From NCBI GenBank assembly GCA_011371515.1, contig DRQE01000151.1:1-5330 (forward strand): DNA of 5,330 nt, read 5' to 3'. A program made the translations under genes and the position numbers. Shown one piece after another: positions 1 to 5,330 of this stretch (positions are counted from its first letter, which is position 1; each line of letters begins with the position of its first letter). The notes beneath the pieces were generated by a model, which ran no database searches, was not told the DNA's origin, and saw only the letters and a program-made list of their open reading frames with translations. The DNA comes from Deltaproteobacteria bacterium (GTDB taxonomy: Bacteria; Desulfobacterota; GWC2-55-46; DRQE01).

Positions 1-396
1 AGACTCAGCGCTCTTGAGCATACCGAGAAAGCCCTTGAGATGCTCGAACATGGCTTCATTCGGCTCGTCAGGGGGGACAAACTCATCTGTAAGCTCTACC
101 ATGTAGGATGCATAGCCCAGCCGTTCCATATCACCTTTAAGCTCACCGTAGGGGTCGACAAGTTTTGCTGCATCGAGCCTTGCAAGCTCCATTGATTTAT
201 TTCTGAAAAGCACCACATCCACAAGACATATTACATCGAGGCTGCCAACAAACCTGCGTCTGCTCCTTTTGGCACCCCTTGCGATGGCAGAGAGTTTTCC
301 ATGGGTGCCGGTAAGAAGGGTAAGAATCCTGTCAGACTCCGAGTAATCGGTAGAGCGCAGCACGATGGCTTCTGTCTTTATGTAGCCCCTTTTCAT
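1..396 (-). CDS. recO: DNA repair protein RecO, N-terminal half (cut by the left window edge)
   Basis: The 132 visible residues match the start of RecO, which in the RecFOR pathway helps load RecA onto SSB-coated single-stranded DNA and anneals complementary strands. The opening (residues 3-52: GYIKTEAIVLRSTDYSESD, then the G-K-L-S-A-I-A-R-G-A-K-R stretch at 33-44 and the basic run RSRRR at 45-49) is the typical RecO OB-fold with its conserved ARGAKR-type basic segment. Residues from about 85 enter the helical C-terminal domain (GYASYMVELTDEF). RecO is usually about 240-250 aa, so roughly half is present, and any zinc-binding cysteines lie outside the window. The ATG at 396-394 overlaps the mgtE stop as ATGA, and a GGGG run five bases upstream inside mgtE is the only ribosome-binding signal. 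No separate promoter is seen, so expression is probably coupled to mgtE. The family call is firm. Confidence 0.93.
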   Translation of the reverse strand, partial: MKRGYIKTEAIVLRSTDYSESDRILTLLTGTHGKLSAIARGAKRSRRRFVGSLDVICLVDVVLFRNKSMELARLDAAKLVDPYGELKGDMERLGYASYMVELTDEFVPPDEPNEAMFEHLKGFLGMLKSAES

Positions 397-1751
397 AGTA
401 GCCCCAGTTTTATAAATAGGGCACCAAGCCCAAGAAAGGTGAAGAAACCTGCCACATCGGTGCATGTGGTAACGAATATGCTCGAGCTCAATGCAGGGTC
501 TGCCTTAAGCCACTTGAGAACCAGCGGTATAACCGCACCACACAGGCCTGCAATGAAGAGGTTCACTGCCATAGAGAGAAACAACAACACCCCCACCATC
601 ACATTAGTGCCCAGAAGATAGGCTATAAGACCTGCAACGCTTCCAACTATTATGCCGTTACCGAGCCCAACGAGAGCCTCTTTGTACAGAACCCTCCATG
701 TGCTCCTTATCTCAAGCTCTCCAAGGGCAAGCCCCCTTACTATGACCGTAACGGTCTGCATTGCAGCGTTTCCTCCTTCACCTGCAACAACGGGCATGAG
801 CACTGCAAGTATAACGAGGCTTGCAATGACATCTTCAAAAAGTTTTACCACACTTGCCGCAACGAATGCAGTGGCAAGGTTCAGTATAAGCCAAGGAGAC
901 CTTCTTGCTATAGACCTCAAAGGTGGGTCAAGGGGTCTTTCCTCCACACTGAGGCTTGCCACCCTGTAGAAGTCCTCGAAGATTTCCTCTTCTATAACAT
1001 CCACCACATCGTCTATGGTTATTCTACCAACAAGGTGGCCTTCCTTGTCCACAACGGGCATGCTCAGAAGGTCATATCTTCTGAACATCCGTGCCACCTC
1101 TTCCTGATCTACATCGGTTGTAACTTTTATGGGCTTGGTGTTCATTATCTCTCTTATGGGCGTGTCTTCATCTGCCAGTATGAGCTTGTCCAGAGACACG
1201 GTGCCAACAAGCTTTCCCTCGTCGTCCACGACGAACACATTCGATATATTGGTTATCTCCTTTGCCTTCTCCCTTATTGATTGAACCGCCTGTTTAACAG
1301 TGGCAGACTCGTTCACAGAGACGAGCTCTGCCTGCATCTTTCCACCGGCGGTATCTTCAGGATACTTGAGAAGTTTTCTTACCTCTATGGATTCCTTCTC
1401 TTTTATACCATCGAGAACCTTCTTTGCATCCTCATGTGATAGCTCTGATATAACATCGGTGGCATCGTCGGTCTCCATCTCGTCTACTATCTCGACAAGC
1501 TCTTTGTCCGAGATGGCAGACACAAGGAACTCCTTGAGCGGGTCTTCCAGCTCAAGGAAGACATCCGATGCCTTATCCTTTGGCAGAAGCCTGAAAAGGC
1601 TTACCACCTGCTCTCTTTCAAGCTCTTCGAATATGCGGGCTATGTCTGTTGGATGGAGGGTAAGTAAAAGCTCCTTTATGGCAGAGAGGTCCCCTGCCTC
1701 ATACAGCTCCATTATCTTCTCTACCGGTAGATTCTTGCTCTCCACAGCCAT
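393..1751 (-). CDS. mgtE: Magnesium transporter MgtE (N domain, two CBS domains, five membrane helices)
   Basis: This 452-aa protein has the complete MgtE layout. A soluble acidic N domain (about 10-130) contains LHPTDIARIFEEL, SLFRLLPKDKASDV and EMETDDATDVISEL. PEDTAGGKM (131-139) leads into two CBS domains (about 138-195 and 200-257). A linking helix to about 280 precedes five hydrophobic segments at roughly 287-305, 308-325, 358-381, 384-415 and 423-451. In the family the N and CBS domains bind Mg2+ and close the pore when cytosolic Mg2+ is high. The membrane domain conducts Mg2+ inward as a dimer in the cytoplasmic membrane. The conserved membrane signatures are present: PVVAGEGGNAAMQT (320-333) and DPALSSSIFVTTCTDVAGF (418-436), including the Asp of TDVAGF (432) that corresponds to the pore Asp of Thermus MgtE. 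The GGN motif region is slightly divergent. The start ATG has AAGGGG 12 bases upstream, a rather long spacing. Met14 is an alternative start but would trim the N domain. The gene overlaps recO by 4 bp. Confidence 0.96.
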   Translation of the reverse strand: MAVESKNLPVEKIMELYEAGDLSAIKELLLTLHPTDIARIFEELEREQVVSLFRLLPKDKASDVFLELEDPLKEFLVSAISDKELVEIVDEMETDDATDVISELSHEDAKKVLDGIKEKESIEVRKLLKYPEDTAGGKMQAELVSVNESATVKQAVQSIREKAKEITNISNVFVVDDEGKLVGTVSLDKLILADEDTPIREIMNTKPIKVTTDVDQEEVARMFRRYDLLSMPVVDKEGHLVGRITIDDVVDVIEEEIFEDFYRVASLSVEERPLDPPLRSIARRSPWLILNLATAFVAASVVKLFEDVIASLVILAVLMPVVAGEGGNAAMQTVTVIVRGLALGELEIRSTWRVLYKEALVGLGNGIIVGSVAGLIAYLLGTNVMVGVLLFLSMAVNLFIAGLCGAVIPLVLKWLKADPALSSSIFVTTCTDVAGFFTFLGLGALFIKLGLL

Positions 1752-1769
1752 GGCTCTAAAGGACCCCTT

Positions 1770-1800
1770 CTGTAAGATTCCCCTTTACAGGGTAAATCTT
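1770..1800 (-). promoter_or_regulatory. Overlapping inverted repeats in the mgtE leader (mutually exclusive hairpins or operator)
   Basis: On the minus strand, AAGATT (1800-1795) pairs with AATCTT (1779-1774) and, inside it, CCCT (1792-1789) pairs with AGGG (1784-1781) around a GTAA loop, which is a GNRA-type tetraloop. A second dyad uses the same bases: CTGTAA (1790-1785) with TTACAG (1775-1770) around a 9-base loop. The two hairpins cannot form at once. The element ends 18 bases before the mgtE start codon and lies just after the predicted promoter, so it would sit near the 5' end of the mRNA. It could be an RNA switch, a protein-binding operator or an mRNA-stabilising stem. The predicted leader is far too short for the known M-box Mg2+ riboswitch. 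The repeats are seen directly; regulatory function is inference. Confidence 0.4.
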
Positions 1801-1804
1801 TTAA

Positions 1805-1838
1805 AAATTAGCATATAAAAGGAAAATAAGCAATACAA
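1805..1838 (-). promoter_or_regulatory. Putative sigma-70-type promoter for mgtE-recO
   Basis: On the minus strand, TTGCTT (1833-1828) and TAATTT (1810-1805) are 17 bases apart, and a TG one base before the second box gives an extended -10. An overlapping alternative pairs TTGTAT (1838-1833) with TATGCT (1815-1810), also at 17 bases. The stretch is distinctly AT-rich compared with the coding DNA on both sides and lies in the only long gap of the window, 55-90 bases before mgtE. Box matches are moderate, so the position is more convincing than the sequence. Confidence 0.4.
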
Positions 1839-1914
1839 ACACCTGTTGTGGCAAGTAAAAAACTTACAGGAAAGTTAGAAGGAAGGTTACTTCGGTCAGA
1901 TTGAGTACATTGGC

Positions 1915-2742
1915 TCAGTGCTCAAGGAAGACGGCAACTGAAAGGTTTCTTACGAGGTACTCGGCAGTGCTTCCGAGCACCATCTCAACAAGCCTTGAGT
2001 GGTGGCTTGCCCCCATGAAGACAAGGTCGTTGCCCTTTTCTCTGCAGAACTTCTCTATGGTGGTTGGCGGGTCTCCTTCGAGCACAACACACTCAAACTC
2101 TATATCATAGGGTTTTATGTACTCTTCCGCCTCTTTTACGAGTTCTTCGCCCTCTTCTGCCACAGTAAGCACAGTAATGGGTAGTGCAAGCTCTTTTACA
2201 AGCTCCACTGCAGAGTGCATAACCTTTGCAGAGTTGGGACTGCCGTCGTAACACAGAAGGGGTCTTTCAGGCTCTCTGAACTCTTCTTCCACCACGAGCA
2301 CAGGCACCGGCGACTTTCTTATAACCCTTTCTGCCACAGAGCCAAGGGTTCCATAGTCGAACCTTGCATTAACTCCCCTTCTGCCAAGTACCACGAGGTC
2401 TCCGAGTTTTGCCTTCTCAGCTATCTCGTTCGCAACTATGCCGAAAGAAAGGCTCGTCTCACAGGCAATCCCTGCCTGCTCACACTCCTCTTTAAATGAG
2501 CTCAATATGGCTTCACCGTTTGATGTGAGTGCCTCTTTCATCTTTGCAGAAAAGTTAAGGAAGGGCTCGAACCCCAACGAGCCAGAAAGGTCATGAAGGA
2601 AAGGTCCTTCAAGGGATACGATGTCTACCACATGGAGGGCTGTAAGCTCTCCACCGAGCTTTCTGGCAAGCCATCTACTCCAGCCTCCCACCCCGCGCGT
2701 GTAGGGTGAGCCATCCACTGCAGCGAGTATGTGTTTTATCAA
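1915..2742 (-). CDS. Universal stress protein with two tandem UspA domains
   Basis: The 275-aa cytoplasmic protein consists of two Usp (Rossmann-like alpha/beta) domains. Domain 1 (about 1-152) opens with KHILAAVDGSPYT and carries the nucleotide-binding signature as G120-RR-G123, ten residues, G134-S135, followed by VAERVIRKSPVPVLVV. Domain 2 (about 160-275) opens with PLLCYDGSPNS and ends with MGASHHSRLVEMVLGSTAEYLVRNLSVAVFL; its signature is G244-AS-H247, nine residues, G257-S258, so the second Gly is His. Usp proteins bind ATP or AMP and help cells survive stress or arrest, but the specific role here cannot be read from sequence. I chose the TTG start at 2742 because AAGGAGG lies seven bases upstream, the reading begins at the canonical first strand, and the only upstream in-frame codons follow the Clp stop. 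It lies 12 bp after the Clp gene in the same operon. No strong terminator follows it. Confidence 0.93.
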   Translation of the reverse strand: MIKHILAAVDGSPYTRGVGGWSRWLARKLGGELTALHVVDIVSLEGPFLHDLSGSLGFEPFLNFSAKMKEALTSNGEAILSSFKEECEQAGIACETSLSFGIVANEIAEKAKLGDLVVLGRRGVNARFDYGTLGSVAERVIRKSPVPVLVVEEEFREPERPLLCYDGSPNSAKVMHSAVELVKELALPITVLTVAEEGEELVKEAEEYIKPYDIEFECVVLEGDPPTTIEKFCREKGNDLVFMGASHHSRLVEMVLGSTAEYLVRNLSVAVFLEH

Positions 2743-2756
2743 ACCCCTGCCTCCTT
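2743..2756 (-). promoter_or_regulatory. Strong Shine-Dalgarno of the stress-protein gene, overlapping the Clp stop
   Basis: AAGGAGG (2756-2750) is a seven-base match to the anti-Shine-Dalgarno sequence, placed seven bases before the TTG start. Its first two bases are the last two of the Clp TAA stop codon. This decides the TTG start and suggests that a ribosome ending Clp could restart here. The strong site may offset the weak start codon. Confidence 0.8.
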
Positions 2757-5031
2757 AAAGCCCACTGCTTGCGGTAACGCCACACTCAACCTTTATGTCG
2801 CCATCCACAGAGTCCACCTTAAATAGCTCTGCCTCTTTCCACTTAAGCGTTATGGGTATCTTAACCTTATCATCGACAACCCTTTTAAGGAACCTTGCAC
2901 CGTATTTTTCGTTGTAACCAAGATGTACGAGGGTGTCCACCGCACTATCGGTGACCACAAGGTGCTTGCCATAGCCAGCCATGTCGTGCTTGATTCTTTC
3001 GAGGTACATGAGGGTTATTTCTCTGACCTCGCTCTCTGTAAGTGGTGAGAAGACGATTATGTCGTCCACACGGTTGAGGAACTCGGGTGAGAGGACCTCC
3101 TCGATCTTTCTCATCACATTCTTCTTAAGGTCGTCTATCTTCTGCCCCTCTGGCAGGAATCCAAGGGGCTTCGTGAACTTCTTGAACTCCTCTGCACCGA
3201 GGTTACTGGTCATTATTATTACAGTGTCACTGAAGTAGACCCTCTTGCCCCTACCATCTGTAAGCCAGCCTTCGTCAAAGACCTGTAGAAAGAGGTTCAG
3301 CACATGAGGGTGTGCCTTCTCTATCTCGTCGAGGAGTACTACCGAATAGGGGTTATCCCTTACCTGATTGGTAAGGATACCGCCCCGTTCTGAGCCCACT
3401 ATACCTCGGGGCATACCTATCAGTTTATCGACACTTATACCGCCGTCTCTGAACTCACTCATGTCGAGTCTGATGAGTTTCTTTTCATCTCCAAAGAGAA
3501 ACTCTGCCAGTGCCTTTGCCAGCTCTGTCTTACCAACGCCTGTGGGTCCAAGGAAAAGCAGCACGCCATCGGGCTTTGAGTAGTTCTCCTTGAGGGGACC
3601 CTTGTTTAGCCGCAGCCTTTTTGCCAGTGCCTCTATTGCCTCGTGCTGGCCTACCACCCTTCTCGCCAGTGCCTCTTCCATGTGTTTGAACCGCTCGGTG
3701 GTATCCCTGAATATCATGTCCTTCGGTATCTTGGTCTCCTGCGAGATGACCTCTATGACATCGTTGCCCGTGACCTCTTCGTGCGGGCGATTTATCTCCA
3801 CCTTCACACAGGCGGTATCGAGCCATCCGATGACCTTATCGGGCATCTTGAGGCTACGCATATAGCGCTGGCTCATCTCAAGGGCTGTATCTATTGCGTC
3901 GTCACTTATCTTTACAGAATAGTTTCTTTCGAGCCTTGGCTTAAGCCCCATGACTATCTCTCTTGTCTCCTCCAGTGAGGGCTCTTCCACATATACCACA
4001 CGGAACCTTCTTGCAAGTGCCTCGTCCTCTGCTATAAACTCCTTGTACTCGGCAAGTGTGGTGGCTCCTATTATCTGCACCTCTCCCCTTGCAAGGGTTG
4101 ACTTGAATATGTTTGCCGCATCAGAGGGCACACCCATGGCACTGCCTGCACCTATGAGGGTGTGTGCCTCGTCTATAAAGAATATTATGTTCTTGCGCTC
4201 CTTTATCTCTTTTATAATCTTCTCGATTCTATCTTCGAACATTCCGCGGAATATGGTGCCTGCCACGATGGAGTTCATCTGCAGATTAACTATCTGCTTG
4301 CCTCGAAGCCTTGGGGGGACACGCTCTGGCTCAAGCTCTATCCTTCTTGCAAGCCCCTCTGCTATGGCAGTCTTACCCACACCGGGCTCACCTATGAGCA
4401 TAACCGAGTTACTTCTTTCCACATGGCAGAGTATTTCCATCACCTGCTCTATCTCTTTGTCCCTCCCTATTATTGGAGGCAGCTTGTCATAGCGGGCAAG
4501 TTTGTTGAGATTTACCGCAAAGTGCTTGAGGTTGGGAGGAAGCTCGTATCTTTTTTTGAACTCCTCTTCCATCTCCTCTTTCGTGCGTATCTTAACGGTT
4601 ATCTTGCGCATCACATAGTCAGGGTCGAGCCCAAAGCTACGGAATATACGCGCAGGCAGGCTGTGGTTTTCCTGAAATATCGCCATAAAGAGGTCTGTTG
4701 AGTCTATCTCGTCACGACCCCATCTTCTTGCCTCTTCTCTTGCAAGGCGGAAGATGTTTCTTGTTGTTGGTGGAATCTTGAAACCGAGCCCTATATACTG
4801 GCGGGAGATGTTGAGGTGTTCATCGAGGAAGTTCAGCACATGGTAGACATCGAGGTTTAAGTCCTCCATCACCTCTTTGAAGAACTCCTCTTCCACCTTT
4901 GCGAAGGCTATGAAGAGATGTTCAACCCCGAGGTAGTAGTGCTGCCTCTTCTTACTCTCCTCAATGGCACGCTTCACAAGCTCACGCGCCTTCGGGGTCA
5001 TCTCTTCTCTGAATTCGTCGAGTTCATACAT
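2755..5031 (-). CDS. Hsp100/Clp AAA+ unfoldase, ClpA-like without middle domain, atypical pore loops
   Basis: This is a 758-aa class I Hsp100 ATPase with two AAA+ rings. The Clp N domain has two repeats (about 11-70 and 88-144, e.g. RLAREEARRWGRDEIDSTDLF). Ring 1 shows Walker A GEPGVGKT (214-221), Walker B IIFFIDEAH (282-290), sensor GATT (322-325) and arginine fingers R341-R342. Ring 2 shows Walker A GPTGVGKT (495-502), Walker B VVLLDEIEKAH (564-574), sensor TSN (608-610), finger R654 in PEFLNR and sensor-2 GAR (711-713). The D1 lid runs straight into ring 2 without the coiled-coil middle domain of ClpB or the shorter one of ClpC, as in ClpA, which is also 758 aa in E. coli. LGF (623-625) sits where ClpA, ClpC and ClpX carry the [ILV]-G-[FL] tripeptide that docks onto ClpP, so I infer a proteolytic partner rather than a disaggregase. 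The ring-2 pore loop reads GIVG (543-546) in place of GYVG. No clpP or clpS lies in the window. The start ATG has GGGGA eight bases upstream. Automated pipelines may label it ClpA, ClpB or ClpC. Confidence 0.93.
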   Translation of the reverse strand: MYELDEFREEMTPKARELVKRAIEESKKRQHYYLGVEHLFIAFAKVEEEFFKEVMEDLNLDVYHVLNFLDEHLNISRQYIGLGFKIPPTTRNIFRLAREEARRWGRDEIDSTDLFMAIFQENHSLPARIFRSFGLDPDYVMRKITVKIRTKEEMEEEFKKRYELPPNLKHFAVNLNKLARYDKLPPIIGRDKEIEQVMEILCHVERSNSVMLIGEPGVGKTAIAEGLARRIELEPERVPPRLRGKQIVNLQMNSIVAGTIFRGMFEDRIEKIIKEIKERKNIIFFIDEAHTLIGAGSAMGVPSDAANIFKSTLARGEVQIIGATTLAEYKEFIAEDEALARRFRVVYVEEPSLEETREIVMGLKPRLERNYSVKISDDAIDTALEMSQRYMRSLKMPDKVIGWLDTACVKVEINRPHEEVTGNDVIEVISQETKIPKDMIFRDTTERFKHMEEALARRVVGQHEAIEALAKRLRLNKGPLKENYSKPDGVLLFLGPTGVGKTELAKALAEFLFGDEKKLIRLDMSEFRDGGISVDKLIGMPRGIVGSERGGILTNQVRDNPYSVVLLDEIEKAHPHVLNLFLQVFDEGWLTDGRGKRVYFSDTVIIMTSNLGAEEFKKFTKPLGFLPEGQKIDDLKKNVMRKIEEVLSPEFLNRVDDIIVFSPLTESEVREITLMYLERIKHDMAGYGKHLVVTDSAVDTLVHLGYNEKYGARFLKRVVDDKVKIPITLKWKEAELFKVDSVDGDIKVECGVTASSGL

Positions 5032-5050
5032 AACCCACTTCCCCGTGGTT
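5032..5050 (-). promoter_or_regulatory. Small hairpin around the Clp ribosome-binding site
   Basis: Immediately before the Clp ATG, minus-strand CCAC (5048-5045) can pair with GTGG, and AA with TT after a one-base bulge. This leaves GGGGAA, the best Shine-Dalgarno candidate, in the loop. The stem is short (4 + 2 pairs). It could modulate translation of this probable stress gene, but chance is a fair alternative. Confidence 0.22.
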
Positions 5051-5061
5051 TGTCTTACTAT

Positions 5062-5090
5062 ATTTTACCACAAATTCTTCCTCGGGTCAT
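5062..5090 (-). promoter_or_regulatory. Putative sigma-70-type promoter for the Clp-Usp unit
   Basis: ATGACC (5090-5085, four of six matches to TTGACA) and TAAAAT (5067-5062, five of six to TATAAT) are separated by exactly 17 bases, and TG one base before TAAAAT makes an extended -10. The -10 box overlaps the TAA stop of the DnaJ-like gene, and the start of transcription would fall near 5055, about 25 bases before the Clp ATG. Part of the match is imposed by the coding sequence, so it is a candidate only. I see no CIRCE, HAIR or CtsR heat-shock operator beside it. Confidence 0.45.
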
Positions 5091-5330
5091 AGGGATTTAT
5101 TCTGCCAAGCTCTTCAAGCAGTTTCTTGCCTCTCTCATCTATCTTCGGCGGAAGAACCACTTTTATTAAAACATACTCGTCTCCCCTCGTTCCATCAGGC
5201 ATTTTGACCCCTTTACCCCTTATCCTCAACTTCTGTCCTGTCTGTGTACCCTGTGGTATCTTTATCTTTGTGCGGCCGTCTATGGTGGGTACCTCTATGA
5301 TAGCACCGAGGGCTGCCTCTGTAACCGTTA
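5065..5330 (-). CDS. DnaJ/CbpA-type co-chaperone, C-terminal end (cut by the right window edge)
   Basis: The 87 visible residues, ending at the TAA at 5067-5065, are the C-terminal substrate-binding domain of a J protein: TEAALGAIIEVPTIDGRTK, then IPQGTQTGQKLRIRGKGVKM, DGTRGDEYVLIKVVLP and a tail of helix-forming residues ending PYDPRKNLW. This is the end of the domain shared by DnaJ and CbpA, which deliver unfolded clients to Hsp70 (DnaK) and stimulate its ATPase in the cytoplasm. The J domain, and any cysteine-rich zinc centre that would separate DnaJ from CbpA, lie outside the window, so no symbol is given. The gene precedes the Clp unfoldase by 33 bp on the same strand, consistent with a shared protein-quality-control locus, and its last codons contain a likely promoter for Clp. 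Confidence 0.9.
   Translation of the reverse strand, partial: TVTEAALGAIIEVPTIDGRTKIKIPQGTQTGQKLRIRGKGVKMPDGTRGDEYVLIKVVLPPKIDERGKKLLEELGRINPYDPRKNLW

Noticed and set aside
1300..1818. 172-codon open frame on the plus strand
   Set aside because: It is antisense to the MgtE N and CBS domains, and its Ser-rich low-complexity product reflects the complement of acidic codons. It also runs through the leader hairpins.
1864..1869. Third copy of the TTACAG half-site upstream of the mgtE dyad
   Set aside because: The same six bases recur in the coding regions, where CTT-ACA-G codon strings are common, so a lone extra copy is not evidence for an operator array.
1857..1876. Possible intrinsic terminator after the stress-protein gene
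   Set aside because: Minus-strand AACTT and AAGTT can pair before a T run, but the stem is five mostly A-T pairs and an alternative GTAAGT/ACTTGC pairing competes with it. It is too weak to call, though its place between the two inferred units is right.
1752..1914. M-box type Mg2+ riboswitch before mgtE
   Set aside because: The predicted leader after the promoter is only about 50 bases and I see no long multi-helix structure. An M-box needs well over 100 bases.
3530..3826. 98-codon minus-strand open frame in another phase
   Set aside because: It lies wholly inside the Clp gene in a shifted frame where the Clp frame is conserved and uninterrupted. The Gly/Arg-rich product is typical of an out-of-frame read.
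3950..4492. 180-codon open frame on the plus strand
   Set aside because: It is fully antisense to the clear AAA+ ring-1 coding sequence. The Ser/Leu/Ile-rich product shows no family motif, as expected when strongly biased minus-strand codons are read backwards.
4162..4701. 179-codon open frame on the plus strand
   Set aside because: It is antisense to conserved Clp domains and overlaps another antisense frame, and its Tyr/Leu-rich product shows no recognisable motif.
2755..5031. Assignment of the large AAA+ protein to ClpB
   Set aside because: There is no coiled-coil middle domain between the D1 lid and ring 2, and an LGF docking-type tripeptide is present that ClpB lacks.

Overview
The window is a compact bacterial segment in which all five supported genes lie on the minus strand. 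In transcription order (high to low coordinates) they are: the C-terminal end of a DnaJ/CbpA-type co-chaperone (cut by the right edge), a complete Hsp100/Clp AAA+ unfoldase of 758 aa, a two-domain universal stress protein (275 aa), a CBS-containing MgtE magnesium transporter (452 aa) and the N-terminal half of the repair protein RecO (cut by the left edge). The plus-strand open frames all lie antisense to these genes and none resembles a protein family.

Layout: the DnaJ-like stop and the Clp start are 33 bp apart, and a good extended -10 promoter straddles the DnaJ-like stop codon. The Clp stop is followed after 12 bp by the TTG start of the stress-protein gene, whose Shine-Dalgarno sequence overlaps the Clp stop codon. 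A 163-bp gap then separates the stress-protein gene from mgtE. It holds a plausible promoter and, directly before mgtE, two overlapping inverted repeats that cannot form together. mgtE and recO overlap by 4 bp (ATGA). I therefore infer two transcription units, Clp-Usp (possibly read through from the DnaJ-like gene) and mgtE-recO. There is no gene-free stretch longer than 163 bp.

Functionally, the right half is a protein-quality-control and stress cluster: a J-protein co-chaperone of Hsp70, an unfoldase predicted to feed ClpP, and a stress nucleotide-binding protein. The left half combines Mg2+ uptake with recombinational repair. The Clp protein is the most unusual gene. It has no middle domain and has the length of E. 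coli ClpA, and it has a ClpP-docking-type LGF tripeptide, but the usual Tyr of the second-ring pore loop is replaced by Ile and the first-ring pore loop is also atypical.

Organism: certainly bacterial (RecO, MgtE, Clp, Shine-Dalgarno-led operons). GC is near one half, with heavy use of ATA, AGA and AGG codons and proteins rich in Glu, Lys and Arg. That would suit a deep-branching, perhaps thermophilic lineage such as Nitrospirota or sulfate-reducing relatives, but this is a low-confidence guess. I see no mobile element, tRNA, rRNA or CRISPR array. The window looks like ordinary core chromosome, and I found no strong evidence for an undescribed system beyond the Clp variant and the mgtE leader.
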